A stretch of 25,459 nt of DNA from Cryoendolithus antarcticus (GCA_002077065.1 NAJO01000119.1:1-25459); one strand, 5' to 3'. Positions 10,107-18,190 are shown, counted from the first letter of the stretch. Notes: generated by a model not told the origin, from the sequence alone. Numbers and translations are program-made.

Positions 10107-12028
10107 GAGTTCCTTGTGGTGAACCCGTATGCCTTGATGGCTTCAACGTAGTTGCTTTCCCATCCGTTGGGCATGGGTTGTCGTGTCTCGAGGGTTTGCC
10201 TTCGGATGAACTGTAGGAGCGTGGCGACCTGTACGGTGGTTGACGCATCTGCCAGGATGCGAGAGTGCGCCATTTCCTGGACGTTCTGGCATTGGCGATA
10301 GCGTGTCTTGACGTCCGTGACGTTTTGTCGCAGTGTGGCATTGACGAATGTCCCGTCGGGTACTAGGTATCCGTGGGGAGTAAATATGCTTCCGATTGGT
10401 GGTTGTTCCTTGACGATGGCCTTGAATGCGTACTTCACTTGCACTAGGTCGCTGTTCCAGTATTGTGCGCGGATGCGCTCGAGTAGGAGGTCAAGGTAGT
10501 TGGGGTGTACCTTGTAGTCCCCTCCAACCTTAGGGAACACGTGCTTGTGGGACTGTCGGAGTAGCGTGACGATGGCCTGAACCGGGCTTGTCGTTTCAGC
10601 GACAAACTGGACGTTCTCGGGCTGGTATTCGGACCAGTCGTCTTCCTCGTCATCGCTTTCCCCGTTGTCGGAGACCTCAGGAGTATTAGCGTCCTCTGAC
10701 GCTGCGTCGGATTCGTCAATCTCTTCGTCCGTGTTGTCGGGGGTAGGTAGGATTCCTAGGAGTCGCGGGACGGTTTCATCCCTAGCATACGGAGTGGGCG
10801 TTCGTTCGTACGGAGTATGCTCGACGCGATTCTTACATCCGGATTCGAACGACACACTGCTATTCGGCGTACGGTTTGCGGTATGATAGTGTACTCGTTC
10901 GCCTTTGGCATCAATGAAGTAGTTCGGTGGAGGACATCCGTCCTCGTCGAGTCCATTTGGCTCCTCGTAGGTTCCTCGTGGTGGATAGTAGTTCGCGCCT
11001 TGCTTCTCGTCGGCATGGATCTGGCAGTCGTCGTCGTGACATGCCGTCCAGTGAAGGATTCCATGGTCCGTCTGGAGAGCATTTGTTGGTAGAGGGAGTC
11101 TCGGTTCCCTGTTGCGCGACTGTCTGATCATCATGTTAAACTGAACCTTCTCTCTGGGAAGGACAGCGTTGAACTGCACGCGATGCACCGTGCCTTCTTT
11201 CTTAGGCTGGCGGCAGTTCCGGGCTATGTGCCCAACCTTGCTACAGTTGTAGCAGGTCAGTCCTCCGTTGGTCTTGCCTCGCGGCATCTGACCTTTCTTG
11301 GGCAGCGGTCGACCGCGCTGGGTCGCATCGAGTTCCATTGGATCGCCACGGTCGTAGTTGTTGCGTTGGCGATTGTTTCGTGGGACAAATCCGGAACGTC
11401 CGCGTGGGGCGTCGAATCGTCGCTCCAGGGATCGTTCGTAGAGTTTGTCGTCGATGTCGATGGCTGCTTTCATGAGTTTGTCCAATGAGTCCTGTGCCGC
11501 TCCGTACCTCATGAGTTCGTCTTTGACGTTGTCCTTGAGTCCGCGTCGATACATCGTTGAGAGAGCTTCTTCGTCCCAGTTGGTCTGCTGTGCACGTTCC
11601 TGGAACTTGGCGGAGTAGTCGGCGGCGGATGAGGTTTGGGTGATGTGTTGGATGAGACGGACAGCAACGCTTTCTTCGTTGGTGACTCCGAAGATCTTGG
11701 TGATCTCCTTCTTGAAGTTGCGGAAGTCAGCGATCATTCCGCGTGTGTCCTGTCCATCATTCAGGATCTTGTCCAGGACCGGTTGGATCCAGTGCTGGGC
11801 ACGTCCACGAAGGAAGGTCGTGGCGAACAATGTCTGTCGATCCTTGGAAACAGGATTGAAGATGAAGAACAGGTCCACCTGGTGGAGCCAGTCGTTCAAC
11901 TTGTTGCGGTCTCCAAAGTAGACGTCGGGCTTGTTGGCCTTGACCTTGTCGTTGCCTTCCGGTCGTCGTCCAGTCGGGGCTTCGCTTGGGGCGCGGGTAG
12001 ATTCCCCCATAACGCTTGAAGGTGCCAT
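10094..12028 (-). CDS. gag: Chromovirus Gag polyprotein, 644 aa, long C-terminal extension
   Basis: Structural protein that would form the cytoplasmic virus-like particle and bind element RNA. The start ATG at 12028 lies 23 bases after the LTR. Residues about 30-200 look like a retrotransposon capsid (FGDRNKLNDWLHQVDLFF, RGRAQHWIQPVL, WDEEALSTMYRRGLKD). A basic linker follows, then a CCHC zinc knuckle (C259, C262, H267, C272; CYNCSKVGHIARNC). About 370 further residues follow: a low-complexity region, an acidic stretch near residues 430-480, and a folded-looking segment (about 490-640) that I do not recognise. Many chromovirus Gags end soon after the knuckle, so this extension is unusual. The frame is fully open, in contrast to pol. 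It ends in the frameshift signal. Confidence 0.85.
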   Translation of the reverse strand: MAPSSVMGESTRAPSEAPTGRRPEGNDKVKANKPDVYFGDRNKLNDWLHQVDLFFIFNPVSKDRQTLFATTFLRGRAQHWIQPVLDKILNDGQDTRGMIADFRNFKKEITKIFGVTNEESVAVRLIQHITQTSSAADYSAKFQERAQQTNWDEEALSTMYRRGLKDNVKDELMRYGAAQDSLDKLMKAAIDIDDKLYERSLERRFDAPRGRSGFVPRNNRQRNNYDRGDPMELDATQRGRPLPKKGQMPRGKTNGGLTCYNCSKVGHIARNCRQPKKEGTVHRVQFNAVLPREKVQFNMMIRQSRNREPRLPLPTNALQTDHGILHWTACHDDDCQIHADEKQGANYYPPRGTYEEPNGLDEDGCPPPNYFIDAKGERVHYHTANRTPNSSVSFESGCKNRVEHTPYERTPTPYARDETVPRLLGILPTPDNTDEEIDESDAASEDANTPEVSDNGESDDEEDDWSEYQPENVQFVAETTSPVQAIVTLLRQSHKHVFPKVGGDYKVHPNYLDLLLERIRAQYWNSDLVQVKYAFKAIVKEQPPIGSIFTPHGYLVPDGTFVNATLRQNVTDVKTRYRQCQNVQEMAHSRILADASTTVQVATLLQFIRRQTLETRQPMPNGWESNYVEAIKAYGFTTRNSGNE

Positions 12029-12039
12029 TCCTTCTTTGG

Positions 12040-12047
12040 GTGTTCAA
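12040..12047 (-). promoter_or_regulatory. Candidate self-priming primer-binding site
   Basis: Three bases inside the 5' LTR the minus strand reads TTGAACAC. It is perfectly complementary to GTGTTCAA at 12237-12244 inside the LTR, about 34 bases downstream of the TATATAG box, where the transcript could begin. This matches the Tf1-type mechanism, in which the 5' end of the RNA folds back to prime reverse transcription. No convincing match to a tRNA 3' end (TGG start) is seen at the LTR edge. Eight base pairs is short, so the call rests on position as well as pairing. Confidence 0.5.
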
Positions 12048-12271
12048 AGTTGTTACGACCTGTGTCGTGAGTGACAATGGATCGCACGTGACAGGATCTT
12101 CCGAGGAAGACAGGTCACGAGTTATGCTTGATAGAGTGGCAGAGCTAGAAGCGTAAGGTATCTGAGCGAAGGATGAATCAATCAGTGTCAATGTGTATGG
12201 ATCGTTGTATTCCAAGAAGTCACTATGAACAATGAGTTGAACACGAGAGTTGCAGAAGGCACTCTCGCTCG

Positions 12272-12278
12272 CTATATA
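12272..12278 (-). promoter_or_regulatory. LTR TATA box
   Basis: TATATAG on the minus strand within a block (CGCTATATACCTATGAGAG on the plus strand) that is conserved in the left LTR at 5761-5767 and, RIPped, in the solo LTR near 14100-14115. It probably drives the genomic RNA of the element. Confidence 0.6.
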
Positions 12279-12301
12279 CCTATGAGAGTCTTCCATGATC
12301 A

Positions 12302-12384
12302 GGTTGATCAGTGTGAAACTGATCCCAAGAGTTCGGGATCAGTCTGAGTCTGATCCAGCTGGATCAGTTTGAGTCTGATCCAGT
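12302..12384. repeat. CTGATCC/GGATCAG inverted-repeat cluster in the right U3
   Basis: CTGATCCC and GGGATCAG flank an 8-base spacer (12319-12342). Two near-identical palindromic units, GGATCAG-N7-CTGATCC, follow and end at 12357 and 12381. TGATCAG also appears twice just upstream. Repeated symmetrical sites of this kind in a promoter suggest binding of a dimeric regulator. The left LTR has instead the ACTGAGCA array. Confidence 0.65.
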
Positions 12385-12479
12385 GGGGTCACGTGACTCC
12401 GGCGGCTGTGTTCCGTCGCTAGGTTCCTAGGAGCCAATCGCAGGCCCTCAGCTTGGGACAGCCTTCATGAATCGTAACA

Positions 12480-12575
12480 CTAAGTTACGTAACTCCGGCT
12501 GCTATATTCCGTCGCTAGGCTCCTAAGAGCTAATTGCGGAACCTTAGGCTAGGATAGCCTTTATAAATCGTAATA
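12480..12575 (-). repeat. RIPped fragment of an older LTR abutting the intact LTR
   Basis: The sequence from GTTACGTAAC (12484) to TCGTAATA (12575) aligns base for base with 12388-12479 of the intact LTR; most differences are C-to-T or G-to-A. It is therefore the outer U3 end of an older, same-orientation LTR. Together with the RIPped half-LTR at 5577-5785 it suggests that the younger element sits inside an older LTR. Confidence 0.75.
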
Positions 12576-13877
12576 AGCTAACCCTTCCTATCTAGGGTAG
12601 TAGAGAGTAAAGTTACCTACTAGGATATATACTCCTACCTAGGAGAGGATCCTAGGAATCTATTCTAGTATAACTACTTTCTAGTTATAATATAGCTACG
12701 GAGGGTTATATAGGCTATTTACCTTAACTTTCCCTAAGTAGTTTTAAGACTAACTAAGGTTATGTTACCCCCTATAGCTACTAGTATATCTTCCCTACTC
12801 TACTAGGTAATATCTAGGTCCTTACTAATATAGATATATATCCTATTATATATCCTATTCTTTATAAACTAGAGAAAAATAAAGTAGTAGGCTAGGTACC
12901 TTACTATAGTATACTACCTAGGGTATAGGTTAATCTATAGCTCCTAGACTATAAATACCTAGTAAATTTTAGGGTCTAGCGCCTAAGGGAAGTAGTATTA
13001 GACCTTATCCTTACTTTTGTTAACGTTATACTATATAATAGTCTATTTATTATAGTTAATTATTAGGGTAGTAAAGTATCTATATATTTTTCTTTAGCCC
13101 CTTAGCCCTTACTCTATTATTCCTAGAGGTAGGCCTACCTCTAGCTACTTTAGGCTAGTTAAGCTTCCTTAGCCTACTAACTAGCCTCTTTTAGCTCTCT
13201 TACTATATAGTAGCCTTCCTCTTCTTAGGCCCTACCTCTTACTAGCCTTCCTCTTCGCTCTAAGAGCTCTTTTCCTCTACCTTATACTACCCTATATTCC
13301 TAGTTCTAGCTACTATAGCCTTAGCCTAGGTAGTAATCCTAACTAGATAGCTCTAGTCCTAAGATAGGTATTTCTTACTATAGTTTATATATCTTATCCC
13401 TATAGTTATAGTATATTCCTTAGTATTATAGCCCTATATATATTTACTATAGCTCTACCTAGCTATATAGTTAGGTTCTACGTATCTATAGCCCTAGTAT
13501 TAGAGTACTATATAATCCTAAAGCTAAACTTAAAGATCTCTATAGTCTTAAGCTCTACCTTCTAGACTAGGCCCTTATAAATAAGTCTATTTACTTATTC
13601 TCCTATATTAACCTAGATAATAACTAAGCTATATATCTACCCTAGGTTATACTTCTTCCTTAGCTAGGCTACCCTAAGAAACTTACTCCTAGGTATAATA
13701 GCCTAGTTCTCCTTCTATAAACCTTTAAGCTAGCTTTCCTTTATAGAGTTAAAACTTAGAGGTATCCTATATATAAGAACCTAGAAGGCTTAACTTATAA
13801 CCTTTACTAATAGAGTAATCCTCTTAGTCTAGCTCTTCGTCTTCTCTAATTCCTTCCTTACCTCCTATCCTACTATA
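12576..13877 (-). mobile_element. LINE 5' half: endonuclease N-terminus and ORF1 C-terminus, RIPped
   Basis: The minus strand from about 13000 to 12580 reads like the start of a LINE ORF2 endonuclease: VQELQIN (from the A-x-QEPWIN type motif, about 12935-12955), IYISKDLDI, LVSLKTT-GKLR and a decayed NVYNP region. To its right a very basic stretch (about 13190-13290) and two decayed CCHC knuckles (about 13350-13495, CN--GH/HDT-EC type pattern, most Cys now Tyr by G-to-A change) mark the end of ORF1. The rest of the endonuclease and the linker to the reverse transcriptase, roughly 1 kb, are absent between here and 5576. Confidence 0.7.
13873..13877. repeat. Target-site duplication, left copy (CTATA)
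   Basis: CTATA directly before the solo LTR; an identical CTATA follows it at 14336-14340. Five bases is the usual size for Ty3/gypsy elements. Confidence 0.65.
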
Positions 13878-14335
13878 TATTACGATTCGTGCCTTAGAAG
13901 CCTATTAGATACGCCTCTAATTAGAATACGAGGTAGTAACGATAACTACTTACTATATACGTAGTAAGTAGCGCCTATTACGTAATAGGTAGTTACCCGC
14001 TTACTTATAAGCTAGTAATCAAACCGCGATTACCTTAGTATAGGTAAGACGCGTCCGCTTACTTACTTACGCGTGAACGCGTAAGTATTACGACTCTTAT
14101 AGGTATATAGCGAACGAGAGATACCTTCTACTTCTCTTATGTTTAACTTATTATTTATAGTAACTTCTTAGAATATAACGATCTATATATATTAACTCTA
14201 ACTACTTATCCTTTACTTAAGACTCGACGACGCTTCTAGCTCTACTATCCCCTTAAGTATAACTCGTAGCTACCTATCTCCTTTAGAGATCCTATTACGT
14301 ACGATCTATTATTACTTACGATATAGGTCGTAGTA
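13878..14335 (+). repeat. Solo LTR, third variant, RIPped, opposite orientation
   Basis: 458 bp from TATTACGA (RIPped TGTTACGA) to TCGTAGTA. From about 14090 it matches the TATA, R and U5 part of the intact LTR in reverse orientation, position by position with mostly RIP-type changes (for example GATCTATTATTACTTACG against GATCCATTGTCACTCACG). Its U3 (13890-14085) differs from both other LTRs and is rich in CTTACTTA and ACGCGT. No internal element sequence remains beside it, and it splits ORF1 of the LINE, so it was left by LTR-LTR recombination. Confidence 0.8.
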
Positions 14336-14340
14336 CTATA
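14336..14340. repeat. Target-site duplication, right copy (CTATA)
   Basis: Second copy of the CTATA found at 13873-13877, directly after the solo LTR. Confidence 0.65.
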
Positions 14341-15000
14341 AATACCTTAATACTCCTACCTCCTATCTACTTTATCCTAATAATCTTCTTTCTCCTAATC
14401 CTCTTAACTAGCTCTTTATAGGAGAGTACTATAATCTCCTTACGCTCCTCTAGATCCTAGATCCTAATTATAACCCCCTAAGGTTATTCCTTAGCTATAA
14501 CTCCTACCTAGGTCTTCTAACTAGCTCTACTATCTAGTACTAGTATTCTTTAAGAGTGTTTTCTATATATCCCTAATCCCCTAGAGGATAAGGTTATTAT
14601 TAGGAAGTTACTACTACCTAGTAGTTTTAGCTTATAGGGTAGAGATAACTTAGGTAGCCTTCTAGAGTAGGATCTTATATACCCTAGTATATAGGTCTTA
14701 CCCTATATAGGCCTCTATAATATCTACTTAGAGTATTTAAACTATTTAGGTATTAAGGGCTTAGTATTACTAGGATAGTATATTCTATTCCTATAATAGG
14801 TACCCCTAACCTCCTCCTACTCCCCTAGGGCTTCCTCTACTACCCTATAGTAGTCCTCTATCTCTTATATACTCCTCTCCTCCGCTCTAGTTACTTCCTT
14901 ACTCCTTAGGTATATATATTCGTTAGTCGTCTATTCCTTATTAAACGCTCTATCTTATATCCTTTAAACCGTATTAGCGGTTAGTATAGAGTAGCGGTTA
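14341..15000 (-). mobile_element. LINE ORF1 N-terminal part, RIPped
   Basis: Minus-strand reading gives a charged stretch (LEERKEIIVLSYKELVKRI, about 14390-14470) that resembles the part of LINE ORF1 upstream of the zinc knuckles. It continues the reading direction of 12576-13877 across the solo LTR. The outer part (14500-15000) is too decayed to place and could include another repeat. Confidence 0.45.
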
Positions 15001-15120
15001 TTAAAGTACTATATAATAATAGTAGATCTTACGCTATATTGCAATCTCTATAGCTTTGTAATAATAGCCCCTAAATTCAAAGTACGAAGTCCTAATAGAA
15101 AGAGTTATGTAGTAGTATAA

Positions 15121-15400
15121 GAATAGCTATCCCGGAAGGGAATCAAGCGGAGCTCTACCCTCCCGACGCTAATATGCCGCTGTCGTCTCCTGTTCGTTGA
15201 CTGCATGAGCTAGGCCCGCTTTTAATTGCCTTCATGCCTTGAACTTGAAAAAGAGGCGTTCTCTGCTCCTACTTAGGCAGCATTGAGCTGCTTTCTTACA
15301 GTAAGGAGCTTGCCCTCAGGAATTACATCATTGCTCTTCGTGCTACTGATCGCAGGATTGTTCATTGAAAGTAAGCTCAGCGTGATCTCTGCATGTCGCT
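15121..15400. other. No recognisable gene; exit from RIP block
   Basis: Normal base composition resumes after about 15120. No coding signal or RNA gene is seen before the open frame that starts at 15401. Confidence 0.4.
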
Positions 15401-16263
15401 ATGTGCGACTCCTTTTTGAGACCCGTTCGGACGATCCGTGTCACCATTCATAACACCGGTCAATTGGGAAATAGCAAAGGAAGCAACAATCATACCAAGA
15501 CATACCGTCTACTATCTCATGGGGGATTGGTGCAGCTCAACATGAAGACTGAACCTGAGTGTGTGGACGGTATCCATGAGATAGCACCTAGGACGTATCA
15601 CGAGAGCACCTCCGAGATTACCCATTTCGACTTGCCCACCCAAAGACACTTCACCCCCCGAGAAGTCGACTCCACGCTGAGAACAGACGGACTCAATCGA
15701 TACAATTTCACAGACGGTGGAATATGCTGCAAACTTGTCGTCAGATGCTGTACACTGTTGACGGTCGCAGTATTATCCTTCTCCAACGCCTTTAGCTACC
15801 TGGTTTTCTTGCACAAGGATCTGCTCTTCATCTTCACTCGAACTTGCCGTACATGTATTCCACATTGCGCGAAAGAGTACCGTGGTCTATCAAGCAAGGC
15901 ACGTGGGAAGATCCAGGAACAAGTCAGAGAGCGGCACGCTTGTGGAGCATCTTTGTCGGAGGAATTGACGAAGAAGATTGATCGTGAAGAACGGATAGCG
16001 CGGTTGTTCGAACTAGCTCGGGATCCTACACATCGAGCGAGAGTGGCGCAGTATTTGTAGGCATTGAATGTCGACTCTGTCGGATTAGCAACTCAGATGC
16101 CCCAGAGAAGCCATTCACACGCTCAGTGGATATCTCAAAGAAGCGCACTCGAGGTGTCGGCTGAACAAGGAGAGGAACTCGCACGCACCAGAGCTAGTAC
16201 TAGCGATGACGAAGAGGACGATGATGACGAGCAAGAGCATGACGAAGAACGCGCGGACGAGTA
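15401..16263 (+). pseudogene. Uncharacterised ORF with in-frame TAG and acidic tail
   Basis: A 219-codon frame (15401-16060) ends with TAG at 16058-16060. The same frame then continues open for 67 codons to 16263 and ends in a run of Asp/Glu residues, which suggests one protein interrupted by a nonsense codon. The credible coding part is 15840-16060: a short Cys/His cluster (CRTCIPHC) followed by a charged helix (GLSSKARGKIQEQVRERH, LTKKIDREERIARLFELA). The Cys/His piece followed by GLSSKAR slightly recalls the single zinc finger of fungal OrsD/DUF3505-type proteins, but this is a weak impression. The first 130 codons look less gene-like and may include an intron. No function is assigned. Confidence 0.35.
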
Positions 16264-16668
16264 GGAGACACGGTATTGATCTGGTGTACTGATGTGGTAG
16301 CATTGGCAGGGCAGAGACCGCATCGCTGCTTAACACAAACCGTTTTGTTGTGCACGCTCGACTCGTTGGTTTGGATGCGACGTGTTACTGCCCCACTGTA
16401 CCGTCATAGTGGAAGATAGGATTGTAGTAGACGAATCGTCGAAGCTGTGAGTTCGAAGCCTCGAAGCTTTCAGTATGAATCCCTTTATGCATCTTCCACG
16501 TAGTTCTATCCTAACCTGAGGTTCTCACTAAGCTTCCTCGACTACCTACATTGGTGGCCTTCCTTTCATCGCTGTTACGACGTTCAGCCTCCACTTTCTT
16601 CTTTTCCTTCCTACATTCGGAGACCTGCTTCAGTGAGTAGAAGGAAATGATCTAGAGCCTTGTTAAAC
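16264..16668. other. No recognisable gene
   Basis: Normal composition, no frame above 60 codons with recognisable content, and no tRNA or repeat structure noticed. It would be the 3' flank of both neighbours, which converge here. Confidence 0.4.
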
Positions 16669-17375
16669 TCACCAGCTGTACCGAATGTTGTTGTAAACCA
16701 CGGTCAACATTTGGCAGATGTGAAACTGCTCGGTCTCATCCGCAACGCTAGCTGAGTGCAAGGCCTCCTTTGAAAGCCGGCAGTACTCACTATCGGTACC
16801 ATTGCTACCAGTATTCAAACGGAGTGCGCAAAGCTCAAACCATGACGGGTAATAGCCTGCCGAGCCCCAGTCAAGTAGGCATGCATGCCCATCTTGGGCG
16901 AAACGGACGTTGCGTGGTACAGGATCAAGGTGCGTGAAGCTCAATTTGCAATCACTGAGATCAATCCTGCGGGACGTGTGCAGAAGCTCTCGATTTAGAT
17001 GTTCCTCGAGATGGTATTTCGATGTGAAAATGATCGGCTTATCATTGTCCCATAGAAGTCCATTGGATGTGCCACCAGACACAGGACCTAGTGTTGACCT
17101 AGTGAAGCCATGTAGGTGTATGAGTGCGTCTGCAATTGCCGCAATCGACTTTTTGAGTCCAGCATTGACAGTGTTCGGTCTGGCACGTGTTCCATGACTA
17201 GAAACCCTTCCTCGTCCTGCTGAAAGAAGGTGTAAACTTGTGGTACTTTCAGGATATCAAGATCCACCAGTTTGCGAGCTTCTCTTTGCGTATGGAACTC
17301 CGAGATATCAACGCTTCCGTGTTTGATAGCGAAACCGCGCAGTTTGACGACCTCAGGATCGGTGTCTGCCGCGCT
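16669..17375 (-). pseudogene. APH/phosphotransferase-family kinase-like protein, broken
   Basis: Minus-strand relic of an aminoglycoside-phosphotransferase-like kinase, a family of small-molecule kinases expanded in fungi with mostly unknown substrates. Seen in order: the ATP-binding lysine strand (EVVKLRGFAIKHG, about 17320-17360), IPVP-like KVPQVYTFF, the hinge FLVMEHV (about 17185-17205), the catalytic loop FTHLDPVPRN (HxDxxxxN, about 16905-16940) and the metal site LLDWGSAGYYPSWFEL (about 16835-16875). It ends at TAG/stop 16669. One frameshift near 17190 separates the hinge from the C-terminal lobe. The N-terminus lacks an ATG and runs into the sirtuin relic on the other strand, so the 5' end is lost. 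The catalytic residues themselves are preserved. Confidence 0.72.
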
Positions 17376-18190
17376 GATAGTCGGAGCGGGACTTTCTCAC
17401 CTGTCAGGTTTGCCAACTTTTCGAGATGATCCAGGGCTTTGGGGTCGCCAAACGAATCAGGCCTTAACAAAGTCAGCCTTTGATATGGATCCGATACCGG
17501 TATGGTGAAACACCGAACGCTTCCGGCAACTAGTGCGCAAAGCTACGCCCAATCGTGGTCACATTGTCATAGCAGAACTCAACAAATCGAAACTTGGATG
17601 CTTGACCATATCTCAGAACATAGACGGTAAGTTACGAGGGTCACGAGATATTGGTTCACAGTAAGTGCTGATATTGCCTGATCTTCTAGAACGAGCAGGC
17701 CACGAAGACAGCCAGCTAGTCAACATGTACGGATCCGCATTTGCGATATGTTGCTCTCACGATGCCTGTGCGTTCAGTAGTCAGAACACGAGCGAGGTAA
17801 CGACGTTCGAGGCATGATCATCGCACCGTGGGACGCTTGGAATCCTCAGATCCTACCGTTCCATATTCCTGGAGTAAGTGTACCACGATGCCGTTGTGGA
17901 CTGGAGATGATGCGACCTGGAATTATTTGGTTCGGTGAGAGGCTCCAGCGGAAGCCTTGCGTCATATCGATGATTGGTTTCGTCTCGCATCATCCATCGA
18001 TCTTGTGCTTGTCGTTGGGACAGATAAGACTCCATTCGTGTCAGAAGCGTAGGCTGTGGGTGCAGATATCGCTCTCTTCAACTTTTCCGTGGACGACCTA
18101 GACTCTAACATAGATGCTTGGTTCGTAAGCGACGATGCCTCGGAGAGTCTGCCCTCGATCATCGGCGCAGCTCTTGGCGTTGAGGTATGA
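17272..18190 (+). pseudogene. Sirtuin (SIR2 family, class III-like), broken
   Basis: Relic of an NAD-dependent protein deacylase. Seen in order: the NAD-binding start GAGLSHLSGLPTFRDDPGLW (about 17385-17445), PNRGHIVIAEL, the catalytic region SQNIDERAGH (split by an intron at 17627-17689), LVNMYGSAF, the zinc site (CCSHDAC and later CRCG), MRPGIIWFGE (about 17905-17940), SIDLVLVVGT (about 17995-18025), and the C-terminal GADIALFN with stop at 18190. Defects: TGA at 17506-17508, a frame change near 17800 and another near 17948, and TAG at 18050-18052. The usual catalytic His lies in a segment matching LHG; here it reads MYG, so that His is also lost. The sequence before GAGLSH is antisense to the kinase relic and is probably not sirtuin-derived. 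Confidence 0.75.
17627..17689 (+). other. Spliceosomal intron in the sirtuin relic
   Basis: GTAAGT...TTCTAG, 63 bp, with CTGAT-type branch candidates 8-20 bases before the acceptor. Removing it joins SQNID to ERAGH in frame, across the family's conserved Q-N-x-D motif. Confidence 0.75.

Larger units (their letters stand above)
5577..12479 (-). mobile_element. Ty3/gypsy chromovirus, 6.9 kb
   Basis: Complete arrangement on the minus strand: 5' LTR (12051-12479), priming site, gag, -1 shift, pol with protease, reverse transcriptase, RNase H, integrase and chromodomain in Ty3/gypsy order, then a polypurine tract and 3' LTR (5577-5965). An antisense ORF lies between pol and the polypurine tract. 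The interior is not RIPped apart from isolated changes, unlike both flanks. Pol is broken by two stops and a frameshift, so this copy is probably not autonomous, though gag is open. The LTRs have unlike U3 regions, and no target-site duplication joins the ends, so the copy has recombined since insertion or was assembled from two relatives. Confidence 0.9.
12051..12479 (-). repeat. Right (5') LTR, intact
   Basis: 429 bp, from TGTTACGA (minus-strand start at 12479) to TCGTAACA (ending at 12051), so the ends form an 8-bp inverted repeat with TG...CA termini. U3 holds a cluster of inverted repeats and the GTCACGTGAC palindrome. The TATA box is at 12272-12278. No RIP is visible. The U5 side matches the solo LTR at 13878-14335 over its full length once RIP changes are allowed for. 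Confidence 0.88.
12480..15120. other. RIP-mutated AT-rich block B
   Basis: About 2.6 kb with the same loss of CA/TG as block A. The left edge coincides exactly with the outer end of the intact LTR (12479/12480). The right edge is near 15120, where normal composition returns. It contains the older LTR fragment, the LINE 5' half and a solo LTR. Confidence 0.88.

Noticed and set aside
10308..12019. Plus-strand frames opposite gag (63-127 codons)
   Set aside because: They are shadows of the gag coding strand, with no motif; gag has a capsid and zinc knuckle.
14336..14360. ACTATAAATACCTTAA after the solo LTR as a RIPped copy of the priming-site region ACTTTGAACACCC
   Set aside because: The first five bases are the target duplication CTATA, and LINE ORF1 continues afterwards, so the resemblance is accidental.
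16115..16336. Open frames with Ser-rich runs antisense to the acidic tail
   Set aside because: They are the complement of the GAC/GAA repeat run on the plus strand and carry no independent signal.
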